64,000 nucleotides of DNA, from contig NZ_FOVI01000002.1 in assembly GCF_900115115.1 (NCBI RefSeq), forward strand, positions 1 to 64,000, written 5' to 3'. Positions within the stretch are counted from its first letter, which is position 1. Each line of letters opens with the position of its first letter. Below, one piece after another: positions 10,166 through 17,800 of this stretch. Below the pieces are notes generated by a model that was not told the origin of the DNA, did no database searches, and saw nothing but the letters and a program-made list of their open reading frames with translations. Source of the DNA: Paenimyroides ummariense (GTDB lineage: Bacteria > Bacteroidota > Bacteroidia > Flavobacteriales > Flavobacteriaceae). Both the position numbers and the translations under genes were made by a program.

Positions 10166-10226
10166 AATTACAACAATAATTTTAACTTTTTTATTAGGAC
10201 AATTATTTCTTTATATAATTGTTAAC

Positions 10227-10234
10227 AAAGTTAG
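10227..10234 (-). promoter_or_regulatory. Possible -7 box (TAACTTTG) for the repeat protein gene
   Basis: The minus strand reads TAACTTTG, matching the Bacteroidota -7 consensus TAnnTTTG, about 60 bases upstream of the ATG of the 1682-aa gene. No clear TTG -33 box is seen. A 6-bp inverted repeat (GTAGAA/TTCTAC, near 10278-10293) lies further upstream and could be an operator. Confidence 0.35.
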
Positions 10235-10320
10235 TTCACATGAAATCAGCTATTTGTAGTATTGATTCGGTAACTTTGTAGAATTAGTTCTACATTATAA
10301 AATTTATTGTTGATAGAATA

Positions 10321-10350
10321 AAAAACCGTCGCTGATTAGCGACGGTTTTG
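10321..10350 (-). terminator. Intrinsic terminator of the two-component operon
   Basis: The hairpin AACCGTCGCT-aat-AGCGACGGTT is followed on the minus strand by a T-run. It sits just beyond the response regulator stop codon at 10366. Confidence 0.9.
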
Positions 10351-10365
10351 AGAAATGTTCAAGTT

Positions 10366-11013
10366 TTAAACTTCTTTATACAAATTAAAAAGATGTATCA
10401 ATTCAGAAATATGTTCTATCTGTAATTTTTCGAAAATACGGTTTTTATAGGTACTTACGGTTGATTTTTGTAAATCTAATGCGGCACATATTTCTATGTT
10501 TCCATAACCTTCAACCATTAACCGGGAAATTTCTAATTCACGGTTAGACAGCTGTTCTAAAGGGTTTTGTGGTTTTTTGAAAATATAATTATTCGTTATT
10601 TTTTCTTGAATGTTTCTACTAAAAAATCTGCCAAATGTTATTACATCATTTATTGCCGCTTTAATTTCTTCTTCGGTACTTAACTTATGCAAATAGCCGT
10701 TAACGCCTGCCTGTAGATAGCGCATAGCATAAATATCTTCGTCGTGACCAGAGAAAATCAATATCTTTAAATTAGGTTGTATTTTTTTGATTGTTGGAAT
10801 AACGGCAAGCGAATTTCCGTCGGGAAAAGTAACATCCAATATCAATAAATCTACAGGTGTTGTTTGAAGCTTTTCAACAACATCGGTTAAATTATTAATC
10901 TGATGTATTGTAGCATTGGTATATAAATCTTGTATGATAAACGACAATGATTTGGTTACCACACTGTGATCATCGGCTGTTATAATAGTAAATTTCTTTA
11001 ATTTATTTTCCAT
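10366..11013 (-). CDS. LuxR/NarL-family response regulator
   Basis: 215-aa DNA-binding response regulator. The receiver domain (about 8-125) shows the acidic pair D14-D15, phospho-acceptor D60 in LLILDVTFPDG, S88 and the conserved K110. A LuxR-type helix-turn-helix follows at about 155-210 (LSNRELEISRLMVEGYGNIEI, then KSTVSTYKNRIFEKL). The histidine kinase gene lies 25 bases upstream on the same strand, so the two form one two-component system. Targets are not visible; the adjacent surface protein genes, on the same strand beyond a terminator, are candidates by proximity only. Confidence 0.92.
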   Translation of the reverse strand: MENKLKKFTIITADDHSVVTKSLSFIIQDLYTNATIHQINNLTDVVEKLQTTPVDLLILDVTFPDGNSLAVIPTIKKIQPNLKILIFSGHDEDIYAMRYLQAGVNGYLHKLSTEEEIKAAINDVITFGRFFSRNIQEKITNNYIFKKPQNPLEQLSNRELEISRLMVEGYGNIEICAALDLQKSTVSTYKNRIFEKLQIEHISELIHLFNLYKEV

Positions 11014-11038
11014 AGGTTGTTCGCTTTTGGTAAGTGTT

Positions 11039-12802
11039 TTATTTTTCCGGTGTATCTAATATTAAATCGAACGTTACAACTGTTTCTACATTCTGCTTAC
11101 TTGTAACCCTAATTTTTCCTTTGAACAATTCAATAATTTCCTTACACAAATTCAATCCTAAACCGGCACCCAGATTTTTAATTTCGGCTGAAATTTCTCC
11201 CTGATGGTAACTGTCAAAAATATGTTTTAAATCTTCTTCATTAATTCCTGCCCCGTTATCTTTTACTTCAACCAGCAATCTTTGGGTATTTTTTGCTGCT
11301 TTTTCTAACGATACATTAACAGAAATTTGTCCTTTTTTGGTGAATTTATTGGCATTACCAACAATGTTGTAAAATAACTGATGAATCTTAACAACATCGG
11401 AATGTACCATTATATCTTCTGTTATTCCATTAGTTACCAACAATTTATTTTCGTTACTTTCTACAAAACTCGACAATGATTTCAAAACTTCATCCAACTC
11501 ATATTTTAAATTGAAAGTGGTTTTGTTTAATGCCAGTTTTTTATTTTCGTTTTTAGAAAGATCTAAAATTTGATTCGCTAATAAAGATAACGAATGTGTT
11601 GTAAATTCGATTGATTTTAAAGATTCTTGTACATCTTGATCTTCGATCTGTCTCCTGATTCCGCGACTGTAAATAGAAATAATGTTTAAAGGCGATCGTA
11701 TCTCATGGCTGATCATACCAACAATTCTATTTTTAAAGTTTAAGTTTTGTTCGATTTTTTTACGTGCAGCAACCAAACGCGATTCGTAAGCAAAGGTTAA
11801 ACGGGTAATAAATGCCAAAATTACCGATATTAAAACCATAAAAAATATTACACCAATAATGGCATAATTTCTAATTTTTTTGTTGGTTTGGTATTGCTCT
11901 TGAAATTTCTGGCGGGCATCATTTGTAAAAGAAACCAACGCATCGTTATACTTTTTTAAAAGCAGGTTGCTGTAATTTAACAATTCTTTGTTGGTATCAA
12001 AAAAACCGGTATCGTTCTTTTTAACGGCTGCCAACTGCTTGCTGTATCTTTTCTTATAATTTTGGAATTCCTTCTGATAATAATCGTTGGTGTTTTTAAA
12101 CAGATATTCTAACTGCTCTTCGATACTTCCCGAACTTACGTTAGTACCTTTTTGCAAGGTTAACACCACATTCGATTTTTCTTTCTGAACATCAACTTTA
12201 CCAGCAATGGCATTACTTACGCGCGAAAATAATCCTTTGCGTTCCACACTGTCAACAGATACGGTGGTTTCAACATTTACACTGTCTAAAATATCATCAT
12301 ACTTAAATGCCTTTAGTTTAAACTGATTGTCTGTAAATGGCGGCATTGGAATATATTCTATACCACGCAGTGAATCTATTTTTGTATTGATATTATTAAC
12401 CGAAATTTTTAAACCGGTATCTTTTTTCAAATGCAATGAAAACAGATCACTTTTACCGGCTGTGTTTGCCAGGTTTTGAATGTTGTTGCTTAAGCTGGTC
12501 AACGCATCGTTGTAAGCCAGTAAATACTGATCTTCTTTGGTATGTATATAATTTTGCAGATTATTTTGCGCAGCAATATAATCGTCTTTTGTAAGATCGC
12601 TAAAGTGTTTTGCTTGTTCAGAAATATGCAGTTCTGCCTCTAATTCCTGCAACTTTGGTTCGTTAAAAATTTCATTGTACAGAATTAGCAACAAAATTAG
12701 CTGTAAAAATATAACACTTGTAAGAAGCGTATAGTGTACTGCTTTTCTGTATTTAAATTTAACTGCCTTAAAATTAAAAGTCTGCCCCTTTTTTTCCTTC
12801 AA
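11039..12802 (-). CDS. Membrane sensor histidine kinase
   Basis: 587-aa hybrid-free histidine kinase and likely partner of the downstream response regulator. A transmembrane segment at about 22-42 and a second at about 314-334 enclose a roughly 270-residue, helix-rich periplasmic sensor region. The HisKA domain has phospho-acceptor H366 in MISHEIRSPLNII. The HATPase domain follows, with the N-box (FYNIVGNANKFT), G1 (VKDNGAGI) and G2 (GAGLGLNLC). The start is a TTG codon: no ATG lies between the upstream in-frame stop and the first membrane helix, and the next methionine would remove that helix. The signal sensed is unknown. Confidence 0.92.
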   Translation of the reverse strand: MKEKKGQTFNFKAVKFKYRKAVHYTLLTSVIFLQLILLLILYNEIFNEPKLQELEAELHISEQAKHFSDLTKDDYIAAQNNLQNYIHTKEDQYLLAYNDALTSLSNNIQNLANTAGKSDLFSLHLKKDTGLKISVNNINTKIDSLRGIEYIPMPPFTDNQFKLKAFKYDDILDSVNVETTVSVDSVERKGLFSRVSNAIAGKVDVQKEKSNVVLTLQKGTNVSSGSIEEQLEYLFKNTNDYYQKEFQNYKKRYSKQLAAVKKNDTGFFDTNKELLNYSNLLLKKYNDALVSFTNDARQKFQEQYQTNKKIRNYAIIGVIFFMVLISVILAFITRLTFAYESRLVAARKKIEQNLNFKNRIVGMISHEIRSPLNIISIYSRGIRRQIEDQDVQESLKSIEFTTHSLSLLANQILDLSKNENKKLALNKTTFNLKYELDEVLKSLSSFVESNENKLLVTNGITEDIMVHSDVVKIHQLFYNIVGNANKFTKKGQISVNVSLEKAAKNTQRLLVEVKDNGAGINEEDLKHIFDSYHQGEISAEIKNLGAGLGLNLCKEIIELFKGKIRVTSKQNVETVVTFDLILDTPEK

Positions 12803-13142
12803 AATAATTTCTACAATTAATTAAACCCCTTTTCCAAAAGAACTGAATTTACAAAAACGAATATCTTAAAAATCCCCATTTTAAAAATATTCTGATAGCA
12901 TTTGTAAAGACAATTTCTTCCCTATCAATCTACAAAAAATTTAGAAATTAATTAGCATAAATTTCAACTTTACATAAAAATGTTACTTTATGTATAAAAA
13001 TTCAATGGAATTACGGCTGTTTATTCTTTTCTAAATTTTGATTTTCCCTTGTATATCAACAGTTTCCGTGAACAAATATAACTATTTTAATTAACATTTT
13101 TTACTGTAAGAAAATACATTTTTAAGGCTGAAATTTCATAAT
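12803..13142. other. 340-bp AT-rich intergenic region
   Basis: No ORF or RNA gene is recognised between the helicase stop and the histidine kinase start. The minus strand carries one TATATTTG (TAnnTTTG type) near 13072-13079, which could be a promoter for the kinase-regulator operon with a long leader. No -33 box is evident. Confidence 0.4.
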
Positions 13143-15392
13143 TTATTTGGTAGAAACCGATTTAAGAGATGATTTATAAATGCGTAAATCGTCCCAAGTG
13201 ATATTTTCAGGAGCTTCGGCTTTAATTTCTGTGAGTGTTTTCTCGCTATTATTCTGAAATAATTCTTTTAAAATGGTGATTTTTTTGACTGATATAACGG
13301 CTGTTATGTCTATTTTATCTTCGCTTATTAATTTGGCAATATGCTGATAAATTGTTTGGACTGATAATTTGCGTTCATTAGCAATTTCGGCAATGGTTAA
13401 TTTGCGCTGCCAAAGGGCAAACGTTTTATCTGTTGTTGCAACTTTTACTGTTTTAGGAATTTGTTTGATATCGTCTTCGATTTCATCAATATCCAAAATC
13501 TGTGTGCGCAGAATTTCCTTAATTCCCGTTAAATGATTCAACCGGTACGAGGTAATATCCTGATCGTTTAAATTTTCCTTTGAAAAATCGATACCACTGC
13601 CAAATAATTGAACCATTTTATTGGTTTTAATCAGCTTTAAAACCATTTTTATATGTTCGTCTTCAAAAACACGTAATTGTTCGGTAAAAAGCACAAAACC
13701 TTTCTTTTTTTTAGATTGTTCTAACACAAACAATGTATCGTATGCCAATTCATCCAACTTCGGAAAAAAATAAGCGTACGCTTTGGTTAAACGCTGCAAT
13801 AAATGATCAATCCTAAAATCATCTGCTGTGAAAAGGGTGTGTAGTTCCTGCAAAAATTTTAATCCGACATTTTTAATCGTTTCCAACAAACGTTCCTGCT
13901 TTTGTGCCCATGCCTGATAAATTTTTCGGGTCGATTTTTTCTCGGTTACCCAGGTTTCAATCCATTTTAAAAATTCTTTATGGGCATTGATCCAATCAAA
14001 CGTATCTTTTACCTTCAACCATAAATATTCTAGTTTTGCTTGAACCAACGGATTTTCATGATCTATCTGTTCATTTTGTTTAGCAAACGACAATACATTT
14101 TCATCGGCAGAAATAGTTCGGATTGCAACCGGTTTTGACAACACCAAACCGCTTAAACTTCGTAAACGAGACAAGGCAACATACGCCTGACCGCTCATGA
14201 ACACATCGTTAATATCCAGAACGGCTTTATCAAACGTTAATCCTTGCGATTTGTGAACGGTTATTGCCCACGCTAATTTCAACGGATACTGTACAAAAGT
14301 TCCTAAAACTTGTTCTTCTATTTCTTTGGTTTGCTCGTTTAAAGCGTATCGAACATTTTGCCATTCGTATTTTTCAACCGTAATTTTTACGTTATCATCA
14401 GGCAAATAAACTTCAATTTCATTTTCTGATACATAAAAAACAGTCCCAATTTTTCCGTTGTAATATCGTTTTTCAAAACTTAAATCGTTTTTAACAAACA
14501 TTACTTGTGCTCCTTTTTTTAAAACCAATTCAGGTTCTAACGGATACATTTTCTCCGGAAAATCGCCAATGATTTCGGGCAGAAAAACATATTCCTGCGC
14601 TTTTAAATTATCGAGTTCTTTATCGTTAATATCGTCTGCTTTTCGGTTGTGAGTTGTAAGCGTAATGTAGCCTTTATTTTTTTTGGTATCGAAATTTTCG
14701 TTTACTTGTTTTTCAAGCAGTTCATAATCTTGCGGTGTATTGTTGCTTGTTCTAAAATTATTCAACAAACGAATAAAAGCTTCATCATCTTGGCGGTAGA
14801 TCTTTTTTAATTCGATATAAACCGGTTGCGTTTGTTGCATAACCCATGCATTAAAAAAATAAATTCCGCTGTAAAACTGTTTCATTACCTGCCAATCGGC
14901 ATGCCTTACAACGGGCGGCAACTGCCACAAATCGCCAATAAAAAGCAACTGAACTCCGCCAAATGGCAAACTAGATTTGCGAACAAACTGTAACATTTCG
15001 TTCATGGCATCCAACAAATCGGCACGCAACATCGAAACTTCATCAATAACCAACAATTCTAAATTTCTGATAACAGTTTGTTTAGATTGTGGCATTTTAA
15101 AGTGCCTTGTAATGGTTTGCTTGGTTTCGAAATACATACCGTTGTCTGTATTCTTAAAATCGACTGTAGGAATGTACCCGGAAAAAGGCAATTGAAAAAA
15201 CGAATGAATAGTTACACCGCCCGCATTTAAAGCAGCAATGCCTGTTGGTGCTACAACTACCGTGTTTTTGTGCGTTGTTGACAGAATTTTTTTAAGCAAT
15301 GTTGTTTTACCCGTACCTGCTTTACCGGTTAAAAATACGTTTTTGTTGGTGTGCTGTATGTATTGTAAAACTAATTGTGCTTCGGCTGTCAT
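13143..15392 (-). CDS. PIF1-like superfamily 1B DNA helicase with C-terminal HTH
   Basis: 749-aa ATP-dependent DNA helicase. Walker A is FLTGKAGTGKTTLLKK near residue 20-35. A PIF1-type motif (VVAPTGIAALNAGGVTIHSFF) follows. Walker B is LLVIDEVSMLRADLLD, and the UvrD-like C-terminal motif is AWAITVHKSQGLTFDKAV with VALSRLRSLSG. The C-terminal 150 residues include a helix-turn-helix (LTIAEIANERKLSVQTIYQHIAKL), an architecture common in Bacteroidota PIF1/RecD-like proteins. Probable roles are replication fork or recombination maintenance. Start is ATG. Confidence 0.9.
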   Translation of the reverse strand: MTAEAQLVLQYIQHTNKNVFLTGKAGTGKTTLLKKILSTTHKNTVVVAPTGIAALNAGGVTIHSFFQLPFSGYIPTVDFKNTDNGMYFETKQTITRHFKMPQSKQTVIRNLELLVIDEVSMLRADLLDAMNEMLQFVRKSSLPFGGVQLLFIGDLWQLPPVVRHADWQVMKQFYSGIYFFNAWVMQQTQPVYIELKKIYRQDDEAFIRLLNNFRTSNNTPQDYELLEKQVNENFDTKKNKGYITLTTHNRKADDINDKELDNLKAQEYVFLPEIIGDFPEKMYPLEPELVLKKGAQVMFVKNDLSFEKRYYNGKIGTVFYVSENEIEVYLPDDNVKITVEKYEWQNVRYALNEQTKEIEEQVLGTFVQYPLKLAWAITVHKSQGLTFDKAVLDINDVFMSGQAYVALSRLRSLSGLVLSKPVAIRTISADENVLSFAKQNEQIDHENPLVQAKLEYLWLKVKDTFDWINAHKEFLKWIETWVTEKKSTRKIYQAWAQKQERLLETIKNVGLKFLQELHTLFTADDFRIDHLLQRLTKAYAYFFPKLDELAYDTLFVLEQSKKKKGFVLFTEQLRVFEDEHIKMVLKLIKTNKMVQLFGSGIDFSKENLNDQDITSYRLNHLTGIKEILRTQILDIDEIEDDIKQIPKTVKVATTDKTFALWQRKLTIAEIANERKLSVQTIYQHIAKLISEDKIDITAVISVKKITILKELFQNNSEKTLTEIKAEAPENITWDDLRIYKSSLKSVSTK

Positions 15393-15421
15393 GCGGTAAA
15401 TTTAAGTAAAATGCTGATATA

Positions 15422-15452
15422 TTGGAACGTGCGACAATTTTTTGTAATTTTG
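15422..15452 (+). promoter_or_regulatory. Promoter of the first toxin-antitoxin locus
   Basis: TTG at 15422-15424 is followed, 20 bases later, by TAATTTTG at 15445-15452, fitting the Flavobacterium -33/-7 pattern. The antitoxin ATG lies 21 bases downstream. Confidence 0.55.
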
Positions 15453-15473
15453 TATAACTAAAATACAAAACTA

Positions 15474-15695
15474 ATGACAACTATAACCATAAAAATAAAC
15501 GAACGCACCAAAGCTGGTAAAGCATTAAAAAATTTAATTGAGTTTTTTTCTAAAGAACACAAAGGTATTGAAATTGTTTCGGATACAAAAAGTGAATACA
15601 ACCCAGAATTTGTAAAAAAAATTAAAGAAACAGAAAATCAAAAAGGTATTATTATAGATCCAAATGATGTATGGGGAAGTTTAGGATTGAAATAA
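15474..15695 (+). CDS. Antitoxin-like protein of a YoeB-type toxin-antitoxin locus
   Basis: 73-aa protein (MTTITIKINERTKAGKALKNL...) resembling small Bacteroidota antitoxins of the DUF2683 type that precede RelE/YoeB toxins. The N-terminal strand and helix would bind DNA as a dimer; the C-terminal tail (IIDPNDVWGSLGLK) would wrap the toxin. It overlaps the toxin start by 25 bases, the usual arrangement. Apart from the broken toxin it is flanked only by minus-strand genes, as expected for an independently transcribed accessory module. The toxin is frameshifted, so this antitoxin may be an orphan. Confidence 0.75.
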   Translation: MTTITIKINERTKAGKALKNLIEFFSKEHKGIEIVSDTKSEYNPEFVKKIKETENQKGIIIDPNDVWGSLGLK

Positions 15696-15951
15696 AACCA
15701 AAAGCTCAAAATGATTTAAATAAACATTTTAAATCGGGTAATTTAGCAAGTATCAAAAAAATAGAAAAGATACTTTTAAAGCTTTCAGAAACCCCATACT
15801 CAGTATAGGGCAGCCCGAACAATTAAAATACGAACTTGCTGGCTATTGGTCAAGTAGAATAAATCAAAAAGACCGTATTGTTTATCGTGTAGAAGAAGAA
15901 ATTGTGATGGTTTATGTGGTTTCTGCAATGGGACACTACCATGATAAATAA
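15671..15951 (+). pseudogene. Frameshifted YoeB/RelE-family toxin
   Basis: Read from ATG 15671, frame 1 gives MGKFRIEIKPKAQNDLNKHF and continues to ILLKLSETPYSV, then hits TAG at 15806-15808. Shifting by one base restores the rest of a YoeB-type toxin: IGQPEQLKYELAGYWSSRIN, DRIVYRVEEEIVMVYVVSAMGHYH, stop at 15951. The canonical family motif TP..G.G.PE.LK..L.GYWS.RI spans the break. The total of 281 bases is one short of 94 codons, consistent with a single-base deletion near 15803-15806. YoeB toxins are ribosome-dependent mRNA endonucleases with catalytic His/Tyr at the C-terminus; those residues (GHYH) are still encoded. Decay, sequencing error or programmed frameshifting cannot be separated here. 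Confidence 0.85.
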
Positions 15952-15952
15952 A

Positions 15953-15976
15953 AAAACCACCAGAATTGGTGGTTTT
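15953..15976. terminator. Bidirectional terminator
   Basis: AAAACCACCA and TGGTGGTTTT pair around a 4-base loop, with an A-run before and a T-run after. It sits between the converging toxin and OmpH-like genes and can serve both. Confidence 0.85.
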
Positions 15977-15981
15977 AATTT

Positions 15982-16614
15982 TTATTTTTTAGTTTCGGTT
16001 TTCTTAACCTCTTCTTTTTTAGTTTCTTCTTTTACTTCAACTTTTTTACCGGTTTTTTCTTCGTATTGTTTGTGTAAAAGTGCTAATATTTTTTTGGTTA
16101 AATTATACTCTTCTTTTCCGTATAAAACCGATGCTGCATCGCCTGTTCCATAAATATAATCGTAACCTTTTTCTTTACCGTAATCTTTAATAAATTTCTT
16201 CATTCTAGAAACCATAGAATCACGTTCTACAGCACTTTCCTCTTGAAATTTTTGCATGTAATTTTGCTCTTTCTGAGTTAAAGTTTGCTGACGGCGTTCT
16301 AATTCTGCCTGGCGTTTTTGTGCCCACTCCATTCCTTTAGATTGTGCATTTTTTTGAAGATCTAATACATCGTTCTGAAATTTTCTGGCATCGGCATCTA
16401 ATTCGTTTTTCATTTTTTCTGACATTGTTTTAAACTTCGCCTCGAAATCTTTGAACTCCTGATATTCTTTCATCAACTCTTCTGTATCGATATAAGCAGT
16501 TTTAAAACCGGTAGAATTTGAAGCAGTTTTGTCGGCATTAGCATTTGTTGCTGTTTCTTTATTACAACCAATGAAACTTAATGCAACGACAGCGAGCATC
16601 ATTATTTTTTTCAT
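15982..16614 (-). CDS. OmpH/Skp-like periplasmic lipoprotein
   Basis: 210-aa lipoprotein. The ATG at 16614 is chosen because it gives a lipoprotein signal (MKKIMMLAVVALSFIGCNKE) with the acylated Cys in FIGC; an earlier in-frame ATG at 16665 would bury it. The core is a long charged coiled coil (about 45-150) of the OmpH/Skp chaperone type, starting with AYIDTEELMKEYQEFKDFE, with the C-terminal YDYIYGTG..ASVLY motif of that family. A Lys/Glu-rich tail ends the protein. Skp-like proteins hold unfolded outer-membrane proteins in the periplasm; lipid anchoring suggests a membrane-attached variant. Confidence 0.82.
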   Translation of the reverse strand: MKKIMMLAVVALSFIGCNKETATNANADKTASNSTGFKTAYIDTEELMKEYQEFKDFEAKFKTMSEKMKNELDADARKFQNDVLDLQKNAQSKGMEWAQKRQAELERRQQTLTQKEQNYMQKFQEESAVERDSMVSRMKKFIKDYGKEKGYDYIYGTGDAASVLYGKEEYNLTKKILALLHKQYEEKTGKKVEVKEETKKEEVKKTETKK

Positions 16615-16895
16615 ATTAATTTTATTTTTATTAATGTTATATGAAATCGCTTTTATAACTGGCATTCGCTAAAGCAAATTTTTTTTTGCGATTTCATAGA
16701 GATGAATTTTTAATTTAAAATTTCAACAAAAGTATTTAAAATTATCCAATTTGATCAATTATAAGAAATTTATATGCGTTTTTAAAATTATATAGAATCT
16801 GTTTATAAAATTGATACTTAAAATTTTCGATTTAAGACACTTTTAAAAAAATTGAATACAAACACACATTTTTATATTCAATCTTTAAAAAGACC

Positions 16896-17735
16896 CTATT
16901 TAAAATTATTTTTTAGAATATAAATGTGCGAAGAATACTCTTTTGAGAAAATTCCTTTGATATTTGAAACTAATCCAATGTAGAATGCCTTTAGTATATT
17001 TTTTGATCCGGTTTTATATTCTTCTGATAAAAGTGAAACATAAAAACTATCAAAATACATAGGTTTGATATGTATCAATTTAAAATTATTTTCTTCAGCC
17101 AGCTTTTTGATAGATTTTTTACTAAAATGCCAAAGATGCCGAGGTACATCCCATGCGGCCCAATATTCTTTGTAATGATTTGCATCGAACGATTTAAAAT
17201 TTGGAACAGCAATAATTAAAGTTCCATTTTCTTTTAAATGATTTTTAAAGAAATTAAAATATTCATTTAAATCGGTAACATGTTCTAAAACGTGCCAAAG
17301 TGTAATAACATCATATTTTGATTCATCTAAATTTTTAATAGAGTCATATACATTAATATTTTTAGATGAACTTATTTTTGCTGCATCATTATTCGGTTCT
17401 ACACCTACTCCGTTTACATTAAAATTATTTATTCCGTATTTTAAAAAATCACCTGTTCCGCAGCCAATATCTAAAACAGCAATTGAAGTTCTATCGTTAT
17501 ATCTTTTTATTAATTTCCATTTTTGATTGATCGTATAATTTTTTACAAACTGATAAACTTTTTCAAACCAATTACGTTTCGCATCGGTATGTGATATATA
17601 ATTTTCACTTTTATAGTAATGGTCTAACCTATCAAACGAATTAAAATTTGTCTGATACATTTCATATTTATCATTGTAGATCAGTTCAAAATCTTCTTTA
17701 GTTATACTGTAATCTTTAATGGTTTTATTTTTCAT
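16896..17735 (-). CDS. Class I SAM-dependent methyltransferase
   Basis: 279-aa methyltransferase with the SAM-binding motif I VLDIGCGTGDFLKYG near residue 92-106. Motif II-like acidic residues (GVGVEPNNDAAKI) and the post-motif DVITLWHVLEHVTDLNEYF of the Methyltransf_23/UbiG-like group follow. The C-terminal part (PRHLWHFSKKSIKKLAEENNF) is typical of methyltransferases acting on sugars or small molecules in envelope pathways. The substrate is unknown. It lies downstream of mnmG beyond a terminator and a parS site, so it is probably separately expressed. The flanking 16666-16895 region is AT-rich with no gene seen. Confidence 0.85.
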   Translation of the reverse strand: MKNKTIKDYSITKEDFELIYNDKYEMYQTNFNSFDRLDHYYKSENYISHTDAKRNWFEKVYQFVKNYTINQKWKLIKRYNDRTSIAVLDIGCGTGDFLKYGINNFNVNGVGVEPNNDAAKISSSKNINVYDSIKNLDESKYDVITLWHVLEHVTDLNEYFNFFKNHLKENGTLIIAVPNFKSFDANHYKEYWAAWDVPRHLWHFSKKSIKKLAEENNFKLIHIKPMYFDSFYVSLLSEEYKTGSKNILKAFYIGLVSNIKGIFSKEYSSHIYILKNNFK

Positions 17736-17753
17736 AATGCGAATATATAAAAC

Positions 17754-17780
17754 AAAAAACTCCTTTGCAAAGGAGTTTTT
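17754..17780 (-). terminator. Terminator downstream of mnmG
   Basis: A perfect palindrome AAAAACTCCTTTGC-AAAGGAGTTTTT with a T-run on the minus strand. It directly abuts a parS site at 17780. Confidence 0.85.
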
Positions 17781-17795
17781 GTTTCACGTGGAACA
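17780..17795. promoter_or_regulatory. parS: parS site 1 (ParB-binding)
   Basis: TGTTTCACGTGGAACA is the exact reverse complement of the Bacillus parS TGTTCCACGTGAAACA. It lies between the mnmG stop and its terminator. parS sites nucleate ParB-DNA complexes for chromosome segregation and cluster near oriC. Confidence 0.9.
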
Positions 17796-17800
17796 TAAAA

